A DNA stretch of 64,000 bases. It comes from Haematococcus lacustris. Taxonomy: Eukaryota > Chlorophyta > Chlorophyceae > Chlamydomonadales > Haematococcaceae. Below are positions 53,346-64,000 of this stretch, piece after piece (the stretch's first letter is position 1; the number at the start of each line of letters is the position of its first letter). The stretch lies in the NCBI GenBank assembly GCA_030144725.1, contig JASKMD010000008.1, forward strand, positions 20,895,593-20,959,592, read 5' to 3'. Both the position numbers and the translations under genes were made by a program. The notes below the pieces were generated by a model. That model made no database searches. It had not been told where the DNA came from and was given only the letters and a program-made list of their open reading frames with translations.

Positions 53346-56300
53346 ATGAATATCGACCGACGTTCACCGGAGACAGCTGGAATGCTGGGCTTCTTAAGCC
53401 ACCACATCAGCAAGCTACAAGGTATGCGCACGGCCGTCCTATTCATCTTGATAACTCTTGCCTGCACGTCGGCGGTTACTAATCTCCGCAGACTCACAAC
53501 TAGGGCACCCGCTCACAACGCTGCCTATAGCGAAGCGGTCGGCGCAGTAGTTAAGACGGGACACGGTGGTTTGAGCTACATAGGGCAGACAGGGCCACAC
53601 TGGGTTCTCCCTTGCAGAACAGACACCCAGGACCTGTGGCGATGGGACATACCCACGCCGCAGGAGGTTTGGGATAGACCCTTACGACATTGGGATAGAC
53701 CCTCACGGCGGCTGTGCTGGGATATACCCGCACGGTTCGCAACGCCACACAGAACTGTATGCCTTGGGGACAGACCCCGTTACAACATAACCAAACACTG
53801 TGCTGCCACGTCGACCGCAGGCGGACAGAGTCCTGTCAACGTGGTGGTGGGACACAACAACGTCTACAAGGGCACAGCCGTGGGCAGGGCCATCCGGCAC
53901 CTGCCCTTCAGGGGCGTCACCTCCACGGCGCCTGCCTTCAGCAAGCGTCGCGTGGACCCAAGCCTACAAGCAGTACCGCTGCAGGCAGTCACTGGCCTAC
54001 ATGGCCAAACCTCTATCAAGACGACCTTGCAGGGACATATCGCTCGCACAAGCGGAAAGGGGCAGCCAACATTGGAGCACACCTCAGATGACCCCCAGTT
54101 GACAGCGGATGAGGTGTCCGCTTGGCTGCACCAGTGCCATGCACCAGCCCTTGACGGGGTGCAGTATGAGTGGACTAAGCAGTATGCGCATAGGGGCTAT
54201 CAATGCCTGCCAGTCACCTACACCTTCTCAGTGCCAACCAGCCAGGTCACAGCCATGCTGTCCGCCCATGAGCAAACCCCCTACATCACAGATGTCGCCA
54301 CCCACACCGCAGTCACTAGCGGCAGGCTGAGGTGCAGCCTGGAGGAGGCAGGCCTTAACACCTACCCCCATAGCACCACCGCTATCATCCAACTCGCCTC
54401 CTCGCAAGTGGGGGAGGAACTAGGCCTCTCGCTGCGCAACCTCAACAACGCAGCAGCCATCCTACCGACCATGCGCCATGCAATGCACCTGGCAGTGGAT
54501 GTTGTGGTGCATGCAGTGGCAGGCCCGCCACCAACGGAACCTGCAGAGGTGCCCAGCTACGCTGCGACGATCACTGCCTCTCCACTCTGGAGAATCATGA
54601 AGGCCCTGGATGCCGGCGCCATCACCATGGACCCGCAACACAGGCAAAACTGCTATGTGGTGCACAGTGAGACTGACCACCTGCAGCAGCTGCTGGACCG
54701 TTACCACCGCATCAGCATTAGCCTGGGTAACACCTTTGTGCTGACCCTCACTTCCACCAACCCCCCCCAGCCACCCCCCTACTGCATCGCTATCAGCAGC
54801 CCCAGCAGCATCTCAGCAGCAGAGGAGCGCCCGGGGGACAAGTATGAGGACCTGCTAAACATCCTGGTGCAACTTCAGGTCAGTCACATACCCATACACC
54901 CACACCGCCATGCACAAGATTGCAATGTGCAAATGTTGGATAACACACTGCGGAATGTCAATGCCAACGCCGCCACACTTGCTATGATATGCCACAGCCT
55001 CACACGCTACGACACAGATACTAGCTCACCACCACCTACCCAACGTTGTGCAAGCATCATCCCCCTATACTCAAACCCCCGTGCACGGTACATCACCAAC
55101 AGTAAGCCCACCAACCCGGACCAACCAATGATGTACTATATCCACATGATGCCGCAGGCAGAGCACAACGACCCAAGGCCCATCCTTGAACTTCTGGCAG
55201 GCGTCACACCGGAACATGAACAATGGAGGAGCCGCATTAGCACCGAGCCGACGCGACCGCTGACCTTCACCAACCTGCAGGGTGACCTGCTCACCCTGGA
55301 GGTGGTGGGCAGCACCTTGACCGCCCTCGTGGTCACCAGGAGAAACCCGCTTACCCAGCAGGTGACCAGAGACAGACTCGAAGCAGACGCGATGCAGTGC
55401 GCTGCCATGGCCTTCTGTGCAGCAGATGGCACCCCCCTCTACTCTTGCAGCAAGGGGCAGGTCAGCAAGGAGATGCTGATCCAAGTGGGCAGCAACTCGG
55501 ATCTAGTGAACCTCTTGGCGGCAGCGCATGGGCTGGGGGATGACCTCAAAGTACGGGGGGAAGTGATCAGGGTGGGTCTACCCCGCCGCTATCTGACCAG
55601 GACACCAGCACCAGGACAGGGGACCCAGGCGGGGACTCAGGTGGTCTGGGTCAACCAGCTCGCCAACAAGGGGCTGGACAGCCAGTCAGGAAGGGAGGTC
55701 AGCAGCGAAGAGGCAGCGGTGGCTAATGCCAGCAGGACTAGCCTGGGCAGCATCACCAGCCAGGACGGCTTTGTCTTCAGAGCCATGGCCTCCATTGCTG
55801 CCGGCTGCACCATGGCTGAGGTACTAGGCGCTAACGCTACCCGTACCATGCAGGGCAAGGCCACCACGGCAATGGCCTCAGCCAGGGTGGATCCAGTTGG
55901 ACCTAGCAGCTACGCACCACAGATTAGGCGCGCCAACACGCATCTCGGTCCTACACCTACCCAGGCCGTGGCAGCCCCTCGCAGAGGCTGGGCCACACAC
56001 TCGCAGCAGGATGCGACAAGGACCAGCCTCCTTCCCCCACGGGCAGAGGGTGCCCGACCTACACCTCATGACCCCCCTCCCCCTGGACGACCGACCACCG
56101 GGCCACAGGCCCCCCCAATGGGCCGCCCCCTGCCGCACAGGCAACCTGCTAGCAGGGGTCCATCCCCCTCGGGAGGCAGGCACAGCCGCAACCCCTCGAG
56201 CAGGGGCAGCAGTGGCAGCAGCGTAGGAGCCTTCGACGACCTTGCCATTGAGGCCGGGTACCTGAACATGAACCGGGTGAGTGCTGGCTGGGGGAACCAA

Positions 56301-58606
56301 GGGCCCAACTCCACCCACACCCCTCTAGGCAAGGACAGTGCTAGGGGCTGCCCTCTTACATGGAACGTTATGATTGTTACGGTCGGCTGCTGGCACACTA
56401 ATATCTCCATCCACCCCAGCCTAGCCATTGAATGTAATACCAGGCGTACAGCCACGCCCTACGTATCATCACCGGCCAACCAATCACAAGCACAAAACCA
56501 TCATGCCCTCACTACACCTACAAGTCAACATCAGGCATGCACCATTGCCATGACCCACGGCACTATGCCATGCAGGCCCCGTCGGACGCTGCTGTGGACG
56601 CGTCAGCCCCAGCAGCCCCGGGGGGCGGAGCACCCGCAGCAGCCAGCGAGGAGGCAGCAGCAGCAGCGACGGCTGCAGTGGTGCATGGAGCGGACATGGC
56701 AGGTGAAACAATGTACCACACACTGCTGGACACAACAAGCCACAGCCACAACACAGTTCACCCACACTATGACCTGTTCCCACACTGTACACGTAGGTGA
56801 AGCTGTAACCCTGAACCCCAGGGACGGCCATGGCACAGCCCTGGAGCGTACGGCCAGCGGAAGGTCCCAGGTGTGCAATGCCATACGCTCAATACACAAT
56901 GGAAACTTTATCAACATCCGGCCCACTCACAGTGCCCTCGCACATGGTCGTAGGGACACTCCCCTGTACTCACACCCGGAACAGAGAGGAGGACCCGCCG
57001 CCAACGCCGCAGCGGTGGAGGACTCAACCTGTCATTCCGTCTCAACAATGAGGCGTACGAGGAGCAGCCACAAGGTGGGCAACCTACACAACACACCTAC
57101 AGCCATGCACCACACCTCCTTATGCACCACTAACCTCGTAATCGTGTCAACCCCACCCTGCCCCTGCACAGAGGAGACCACCATGGAGGAAGAGCATACG
57201 GAGCTGCCCCAAGACAGGGACATGGAGGTACGCACCCCCCCCCTTCTAACATATCTGCAGTCACACACACTCAACAGGCAACTGACAACCCAAGGTACCC
57301 AAGCAGTACGCCCACAGGCCACCCACACACACCACAACAAGCATAACAAGGTTAATACTCATATGACCGCAGGAGCCAGAGAGCGCTCAACCAAGCGCCT
57401 AGACGGGGAGCTCAGAGGAGGTATTCCCACGACAAGCCACCAGCCACAGCCGATGGGAACAGCCGGTATAGGAAGGTACCCACAGCACCCCCGGGGGGTC
57501 CCCATGCTGTGCAGTCCATGTGGCACACAGATCGCGAGAGGTCATGCTACCAGCACACAACAGCCTATGCACATGGAACATGCCATGCGCCTGAGTTACC
57601 CTGGCCACACTAGCGTTCCAAGATGCAGTGCACACTTCGCACACATAGACAGTAGGGGAGCACAAGCACAACAAAACATGTATGCCGGAGCACAAGCACC
57701 AGGACTTGGTAGCACACACACGTTTGCTGGTACACAAGAACAGATGCATGTAAAAGGGTGGATGCCACCTACCCATCACTCATCCCTCATACTCCATACC
57801 CATCACTCCATCACTCATACACAACACAGCTACACGCTGCCACACGCCACCCTCACACCACACACCACGAAACCTGAGGCAACCCTCCAGCTACATATGG
57901 ACATGATAACAATAATCCTAATAACTGGTAGCTGCATGATCTCACACTCATACCGTACCCAAGGTGCACCAATTAGCGCCAAGTCCTCACGCCGCTGCCT
58001 AAAAAGGCACATGAAGATACTAACCCGCCTTAGGGCCGTTATCTCAACAACTGCCTACACCCCACTGCGAGACCTAACCGGCACGTTCGCTAATACCCAG
58101 GCGCTATGTAAGCTAGCCAACAGGTATCACATGTTAGCACAGGGGACCAACAACAACCGCCCCCACACGGTTAGCCACTTTAATACCACCCTGCAAGCCT
58201 ATTGTACATACCAAACCAAGTGGAAGTGGACCCACAAAGCCGATGCTCCCCCATGGGCCGCTGCATTCACCGTCAGCGCCCACATCGCCTGGCTCCTACT
58301 TGCAGCGGGGGACGTCGAAGCCAATCCAGGCCCCTCTCCCTGGGAGACACAACGACCTCAGGGCAACCCCACCTCACCTCACCATGAAGAGCGACATCCC
58401 AACCCTAACCCCCTGTTCTTTGAAACACAAGTACACCGGAACTGCCAGTCCCACTCCCTAAACAATGCAGCTGGCACACAATGGGTGAAACCAGAGGACT
58501 TGCATCAATTTTGGACAACCTGGCAGGATGGACTACAAGATGAAGGCGATAAAAAGGCGTGGATACTTGCACGCGGAAATGGGGGCGCTCTTAGCGATGA
58601 AGTCAT
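53346..58606 (+). CDS. LINE-type ORF with an in-frame 2A ribosome-skipping motif (3' end lost in gap)
   Basis: Stop-free for 1,753 codons from ATG 53346 to the gap. Near the start is a signal-like hydrophobic segment (MRTAVLFILITLACTSA). Residues ~240-980 are protein-like with no family I recognise; a Pro/Ser/Arg-rich linker follows. Then comes a His/Thr/Gln-rich stretch (~56277-57890) whose composition resembles spliced-out sequence. The region before codon 1656 is again well-formed (AHIAWLLLAAGDVEANPGP), ending in the 2A consensus D-V-E-x-N-P-G-P at 58311-58334. 2A motifs make the ribosome skip a peptide bond and are known in non-LTR retrotransposons of sea urchins and trypanosomes, usually beside the ORF that carries endonuclease/RT. 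The A/C-rich coding strand matches the LINE at 43927-49338. What follows the 2A site is cut by the gap. A multi-exon host gene is the main alternative. Confidence 0.6.
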
Positions 58607-59106
58607 NNNNNNNNNNNNNNNNNNNNNNNNNNNNNNNNNNNNNNNNNNNNNNNNNNNNNNNNNNNNNNNNNNNNNNNNNNNNNNNNNNNNNNNNNNNNNN
58701 NNNNNNNNNNNNNNNNNNNNNNNNNNNNNNNNNNNNNNNNNNNNNNNNNNNNNNNNNNNNNNNNNNNNNNNNNNNNNNNNNNNNNNNNNNNNNNNNNNNN
58801 NNNNNNNNNNNNNNNNNNNNNNNNNNNNNNNNNNNNNNNNNNNNNNNNNNNNNNNNNNNNNNNNNNNNNNNNNNNNNNNNNNNNNNNNNNNNNNNNNNNN
58901 NNNNNNNNNNNNNNNNNNNNNNNNNNNNNNNNNNNNNNNNNNNNNNNNNNNNNNNNNNNNNNNNNNNNNNNNNNNNNNNNNNNNNNNNNNNNNNNNNNNN
59001 NNNNNNNNNNNNNNNNNNNNNNNNNNNNNNNNNNNNNNNNNNNNNNNNNNNNNNNNNNNNNNNNNNNNNNNNNNNNNNNNNNNNNNNNNNNNNNNNNNNN
59101 NNNNNN
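58607..59106. other. Assembly gap (500 N)
   Basis: Exactly 500 N, a placeholder length. It truncates the 2A-containing ORF on the left and the hAT-like fragment on the right. Confidence 1.
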
Positions 59107-59400
59107 GCTAGCCCAGTCAGCAGTGTGTTGTGTATGCCGTGGCTATAGCAGGGATGCGCCCGAATGCAGCCAGCCAGCCCCTTGCTCTGCAGGAGCTCAC
59201 TCACGCGGGCGACAACACCACTATATTCACCCATGTTCACAGCTGCACTGTCTGCTGTGATGCTGGCGATGCAGGCACTGTCGAGGCCGTGGAGGAGCAG
59301 CTCCTCCATCATGACTTGGACATGAGCTTCTGCCGTGCCAATAGGCAATGGGATGATAGCCAACACAACGGTGAATTTAGCGGTGAGTCGGCCTGCCCCA
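59107..59400 (-). pseudogene. hAT-like transposase fragment
   Basis: A minus-strand frame runs into the gap. It reads LTAKFTVVLAIIPLPIGT, then VMMEELLLHGLD, then SITADSAAVNMGEYSGVVAR and HPCYSHGIHNTLLTGL. The 'T.DSAAVN.G..SGV' block followed by 'C.SH..HN.L' is the second-Asp and C..H region of hAT-type transposases, and it parallels the remnant at 51606-52087 on the other strand. Too little is visible to judge whether it is intact. Confidence 0.5.
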
Positions 59401-59700
59401 GCCCCAGCCCCAGCCTCAGCCCCAGCCCCTGCCTCACCACCGGGCCTCTGCTCCCAGCCTTCTGGCAGGTGTGGGTGAAGGAGAGGTAGGGGGGAGTGGG
59501 TAGGGGAGGTAGGGGATGAGGCTGAGGTAGGGGAGGCTGAGGTAGGGGAGGCTAAGGTAGGGGAGGTAGGGGGGGAGTGGGTAATGGGGGGGGAGTGGCT
59601 GAGCGGGGCTACGGGTGAAGGAGAGGTAGGGGGGAGATGGGTGAAGGAGTGGTAGGGGAGAGGTAGGAGGCGAGGAGAAGGAGAGGTAGGGGGGAGGAGG
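59398..59700 (+). repeat. (CAGCCC)-type run and degenerate GGTAGGGGAG minisatellite
   Basis: A short (AGCCCC)n run at 59398-59432 is followed by irregular GAGGTAGGGGAGG(CT) repeats from about 59478 to 59700, G-rich on the + strand. No coding evidence. Confidence 0.75.
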
Positions 59701-61689
59701 CTGATGGCAGACTGGGCTGCTGGGAGGATGGGCTACTAGGAGCTGGGCGGGGCAGACGAGGTTGGGAGATGGTGGGTTAAGTTGTGTTGGTGGGGGCGAC
59801 GTGGTGGAGTGGTAAGCCAAGCTCAGTCGGCTCCTCGTGCACCTGTAGCCATCAGCATGTGTACCTTGTAAGCGGTCCATCTTTTCACATACAAACCCAA
59901 TGATTGAGTTGCATAGTGCCACGGACGCGTTAATGAGTATGCTACAAAAGATACGCTTGTCAGGCTGTTGTTCAATAGTGAACATAAAGCGGATTATAGT
60001 TGTAGGGGGTGACTAGTCCCTACTGTGCCGCCCACAATTACAGCGAAGTAATGCAGGCTTCCCGCAAGGTAGGGAGGATGGAGAAGAGGTGGAGCCCCGC
60101 CTCGAATCTGAGTCACTTTGAAGGCAGTGGGATCTCGAACCTGACCCGCGCCCTAGAGATAGGCATCCGGGCAGACAGGTTGGGCTTTGAAGGGTAGATT
60201 TGTGATTGAAGCGCTCGTAGTTTAGGTGCCCAATAACCAAGACAAGTAAACAATCGAATAGGTAGCTTGATACACTGCGCGAAAGCACAATGAGGCTAGC
60301 ATTAACGAAGGAAACCTGCATATGCATCTTGCCTATGCAAGCCACACACCACTTGCTGATCACACCTGCCTATCCTAATGCTCCAAGACTGTCAAGAATA
60401 TACATGCAAGAAAGCACAGGCCACAGCGCATGGTCAACTGTAGGTATCTAACCCTAGCTTTGACCCTAGCTCGGTACATCCTATCCAGACCTCCCCATGG
60501 CTAGCTGCATGAGCTGCTGTTTCCACCATACTTCATCTGTGGGTCTAGGCTAGCTGGGTCCAAGCCCTGCTCACATGGCTTTAAGCCATGCACATTGGAG
60601 ATCACGCATGTGTGCGCCAATACAATACACGTGCTTTCACCAATGCCCGTGGTAAGTTGGGGTGGCTGTGGGTGACCCCTATGGGCAGTCAGTCACGCAA
60701 CAGCCAGCGGCTTATTAGGTCCACAACACCTTGAGGTCCATCCATCAGCAGAACTTGCTCGCTCCACACACTCTGCCCTCACTGGTGCATGTGGAGCACC
60801 AGGTCCAGACATTGGACCAGATTCCTGCCTGGCGTTGGTGCCCACGGCTTGGCGGGTGGATGTGGGGCTTGAGCAGCATTGTCAAACTGGCCAGCCTTGC
60901 CAGTTTGACAGAGCATGGTGGATTTGTACAGGCACAAGGGAGGGTTGGGAGGTGGGAGAGCAGCCTCACCATCACCTCTGACCATGACAGATGATGGGAG
61001 ATGCATGCAGGCGACCCGCTTGGGCGTCATGCCCATGGCTCAAGACTGCGCACAGCAAACAGCATAGGACCTCGCTTGCTTGCTCCATCTGTGCCGGCAG
61101 AAGCGGCATCCCGGCAGAGCACCGGCACGCCAGCTGATCTCAGACACACCTAGGCTCTCCACCACTGGCTACGACAACCCCAGGCAGTAAAGCTGATTCT
61201 GCAGAGGCAGGGTCACGGATGTGTATGTGCGCCCTACTACGCTTCAGCCACTGCCCCCATGATCCAGGCTGGAGCTCAGACTTGAACCAGTTGCTCTGCT
61301 GAGAACTTGGTGATGTTCCAATGCAAGCTGCTCGGCATAGGCTTGGCCCCTGTGACAGGCACATAGCAGAGGGAGGCAGGGGTTGCACTCCAGCAGGAAG
61401 GCAAACAATATGGACAGACTGCCAGCACCCAGGCCTGCTTACATGGACACCAGCTCTTGAGCCACCCCAAAGTCAGTGGGGCGCATGCGCCTGAACAGGT
61501 GCAGCTCCTGCAGGCAGCAGCAGACCAGCTGGCAGGCCATCACCAGGGGGCCCTGCCCAGAGCGTCAGGCTCTCCCTGCCTGGCAGGGCTTGGCAGGGCT
61601 GGTGAGGCATGCAAGTCAGAAGGCCGACAACCGCTGGCGCAAGTCAGCGCCTTGCCTTGACAATGTGCTGGTCGTGAGAGGGGGAGATC
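59701..61689. other. No confident gene; may hold 3' exons of the patatin-like gene
   Basis: Nothing is supported between 59701 and 60740. From 60740 to 61689 the minus strand has several short frames that could be downstream patatin exons (for example around 61460-61560, LQELHLFRRMRPTDFGVAQE), but no splice chain could be established. A strong hairpin at 60880-60910 is listed separately. Confidence 0.4.
60880..60910. other. Perfect 12-bp inverted repeat (hairpin)
   Basis: TGTCAAACTGGC, a 7-nt spacer CAGCCTT, then GCCAGTTTGACA. It could form a stable stem-loop in RNA or be a binding site; no associated gene is evident. Confidence 0.7.
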
Positions 61690-62977
61690 AGTAGAGTCTG
61701 CTCAGCATGGGCAGGCCGGTACTCGCGAGATGAGCGCTGCAGCAGCCACCACAGCCCACCGTCCACCACAGGGCGCCAGCGGCAGGACACAAACATGCGC
61801 CAGTCCACAACGACGGGTATGTGAGAGCTGCAGCAGGCAGAGTCACAGCAGCGGTGGGGGGAGGTGAGGAGCGGGAGCAGCAGGTCTGGTGAGTGATGAC
61901 AGGCAGAATGGGCGGCGATGACATCAGGACATAGCATAGCCCGGCTGAGCTGACTGTCCAGGCTGCAACTATTAGTGCTGCAGTTACCGTGAAAGGAGGT
62001 GTGAATGCAGAAACATACCCTGGCAGTGCAGCCTGGCCTGTCTAGAGCTCTTTCATGACCCACTCAGCCCCCATAACCCATACTTGTTGACCCACCCAGC
62101 CAATGTTCCCTGCACCCCAATACCTTGCCATGACCACCTCCATCAGGTCATCACGACAATGGAAGTCAGTGATGTGGCGGGTGCGCAACAGCGGCAGTGT
62201 GGTAACCAGGAGGGTCGCGCCACCGCCACTGCAGCGTTCAGCTGCACGCCACACAGCAGCTGTGGTGGAGCCAGTGGCGCAGGAAGCACACACAGGAGGA
62301 TAGCATGTGGCCCACATGGTATTGCCAGCAATGCGGAGGAGACAAATGCTTGGTATGATTGCAAGGACAACTTGAACCAACGCCATTGACACGATGCCAC
62401 AGGGGTGCATGTGCTGGTGAGGTGCAGCAGAGTAGGCAAGGCATTAGGTCACCGCACCTGCCCTGTCCGGCAGCACGTCTTCCAACCACTGCCTTGTAAG
62501 GCGCCCCAGGATGCCTAGCAACCCAAAGGGTCTGCACACCAAGTCATTGCCGGGGCATTGCAGGTACTGGTTGTGTCCTGTGGTCCAGGGGGTATGTGCC
62601 ATTGGAGTGGGTGCTGGTGGGGCGAGGCTGGCCCATCAAGTCGGTCAGCTGGAGACTCACACAAGCACGCCGACTGCATCACCACAAGGGCAATTAAGGA
62701 CTGACAGCACCGGAGCCTTGTGCAACGGCAGCTGTACAAAAGGGTTTGGTCGAGCAGCACTGAGTGTGCCTGTTGTGTGCCTCACCGAGACGTAACATCA
62801 AACTCCTTGAGAAGCTGAATGCCTCTGTGGGCTGCAGCATCCATGCACGCCCCTCCCTTTGCCAGCGCTGTGACCAGAGCGCCGCTGCTGCTGCCTAGCA
62901 TGGGCAGCCGGCTCAGGTCATACCGTGCTGCCAGACCCTGCACAGCATGCACCATGGCGGCCCCAAGGTCGGCCATA
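61690..62977 (-). CDS. Patatin-like phospholipase domain protein (partial gene model)
   Basis: A lipid acyl hydrolase of the patatin family, using a Ser-Asp dyad. Phase-consistent minus-strand exons: 62977-62786, 62531-62458, 62241-62124 and 61827 to about 61690. Visible motifs: LAARYDLSRLPMLGSSSGAL holds the nucleophile elbow G-S-S-S-G; FGLLGILGRLTRQWLEDVLP; LLVTTLPLLRTRHITDF; RDDLMEVVMASSHIPVVVDW across a splice junction; and the catalytic Asp in RPVVDGGLW. The order and spacing fit plant and algal patatin-like proteins, which are usually 300-450 aa. The N-terminal GGG oxyanion segment and the C-terminal exons were not located, so both ends are open. Possible role: remodelling of membrane or storage lipid. 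Substrate unknown. Confidence 0.8.
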
Positions 62978-63688
62978 CTGCCACGCCCACAATGGCGCAC
63001 CACATACAAAACCACACTACCGCAGCCGCATTCCAAAAGCTGTTGAGCTGTATGGCCAATGCTTGCTTCATGTGCATGCCTCCAAGCCCTCTAAGCCGTG
63101 CCTGAACCCAGCTAGCCCAGGCCTGCAGCTTCGGTGCCCCTACAAGAAGGGTCAACCAATGGAGCCTAAAGCCAGCCTAGAGCCAGCGGCATGGCAAGAC
63201 AGTGAGGAGTCTGGTAGCATGCCAAGTATGCCCCATGCAGCTCAGCCAATCAGGCAGCCCAGCATGGACCCTCATATCACCACCCAAGCGGACCCCACTG
63301 GCTAGCACTCACCTGGCAAGCACCTCTGCCCAACCTGCTGCGCTAGGGAAGGGCCATGGCAAGATTGCTGTAGCTGCCCTACCACCATCCCAGTAGGCCA
63401 AGTGGGTGGACCATGGCCATGCTTGCTGGTTAGGTGGCCCGCTAGGAGAAAGATGTCTCTACAAAGCCGGCATTGAATCTCCTGAAGCTTCTAGACCCGC
63501 AGTTGACCATGTACAAAGGCATGCAGTTTCCTCCGCGCCATTCTTAGCAAGCTTGCCAAACTGCAACATGTGAGTAATATGAGCTCCTTACCATACTATT
63601 GACATCATCATCCTGGCTCTACTTTATTGCTGCTTGATTGCTTGAACCAATGACGTCAGCACAGTTGTTCCCCTACTATTACTACTAA
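62978..63688. other. Upstream region of the patatin-like gene, nothing firm
   Basis: The missing first exon(s) of the minus-strand patatin gene should lie here, but I could not identify the GGG-containing oxyanion motif. Open frames on the plus strand have no support. Confidence 0.4.
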
Positions 63689-63828
63689 GGAGCGGTTTTT
63701 CTCATGAGATCTCATTAGTTTCTCATGAGATCTCATTAGTTTCCGCGTCTCATTAGGTCGTCTCATTAGGTTGGGCGGGCCTAACCTAATGAGATTAGGT
63801 ATCTCATTAGTCGAGCGGCGACCGCTCC
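63689..63828. mobile_element. MITE-like 140-bp element with CTAA duplication
   Basis: 8-bp terminal inverted repeats GGAGCGGT (63689-63696) and ACCGCTCC (63821-63828) are flanked on both sides by CTAA (63685-63688 and 63829-63832). The interior consists of ATCTCATTAG or CTAATGAGAT repeats in both orientations, including TTCTCATGAGATCTCATTAG twice. Palindromic TGACGTCA motifs occur about 35-50 bp outside each end. Family not assigned. Confidence 0.65.
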
Positions 63829-64000
63829 CTAATTACTACAAGGCAGGGGCTGTGTTATCTGTAATCCGGTTGACCAATGACGTCAGCAGCCTTGTTACAT
63901 TACTGGCACATAGCTCATCTTACCTTCATAACACCTATTTGCCAAAACACCAGTAATCCTGCTCCAGGCCAGCTCAGAAGTAGTGGTACCTGCTTAGGTG

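Noticed and set aside
53346..53500. Secreted host protein based on the hydrophobic N-terminal segment
   Set aside because: The signal-like stretch starts ~26 residues in and the frame continues into a 2A-containing retroelement-like ORF. A secretory role cannot be supported.

Overview
The window looks like nuclear DNA of a chlamydomonadalean green alga. Coding exons are GC-rich and introns are short and numerous, with GTGAGT/GTGAGG-type donors, TGCAG acceptors and a few GC-AG donors. Micro- and minisatellites are very abundant, and there is an interstitial TTAGGG-type telomeric array. A Haematococcus/Stephanosphaera-like alga would fit TTAGGG repeats, but that species-level guess is weak. There is no rRNA gene, no convincing tRNA gene and nothing prokaryotic. 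Two runs of exactly 500 N (12056-12555, 58607-59106) are scaffold gaps.

Layout. (1) 1-265: tail of an unidentified gene. (2) 2445-9266: thirteen phase-consistent exons encoding the first ~738 residues of the second-largest subunit of RNA polymerase I; the gene then enters a 2.6 kb 43-bp minisatellite and a gap, and its 3' exons are not found in the window. (3) 13861-23779: a young Ty3/gypsy chromovirus on the minus strand with identical 200-bp LTRs and a 5-bp target duplication. Its 5' LTR is split by a 3.6 kb palindromic (foldback) element. (4) 23800-25019: satellites. (5) 25106-28343: an element with 26-bp perfect inverted termini and a 6-bp duplication, carrying a glutamine-rich coiled-coil and a Gag-like capsid segment. 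(6) About 29288-43629: a ~14.3 kb DNA transposon bounded by mirror-image arrays of palindromic ACCCTGTACAGGGT-type repeats. It carries a Tnp2-like (EnSpm/CACTA-type) transposase leftward and two genes rightward from a shared ~146-bp promoter: an acidic/Ala-Lys-rich protein and an 835-residue protein ending in a 2-oxoglutarate/Fe(II) dioxygenase-like domain. (7) About 43640-49340: a 5'-truncated LINE (RT, PHD finger, RNase H) on the minus strand with two in-frame stops. (8) 50659-52087: a hAT-like transposase remnant. (9) 53101-58606: a telomere-like array followed by a long LINE-type ORF that contains a 2A ribosome-skipping motif just before a gap. (10) 59107-59400: a second hAT-like remnant. 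(11) 61690-62977: a patatin-like lipase on the minus strand. (12) 63689-63828: a small inverted-repeat element.

How the parts fit. Only RPA2 and the patatin gene look like ordinary host genes. Almost everything between them is a pile of mobile elements, partly nested. The item I find most unusual is the large Tnp2 transposon that appears to bring its own 2OG-Fe(II) oxygenase. TET/JBP-type DNA-base oxygenases are known to travel with transposons in fungi and algae, so a DNA-modifying role is a reasonable but untested idea. Exon coordinates were read by eye and can be off by a base or two.
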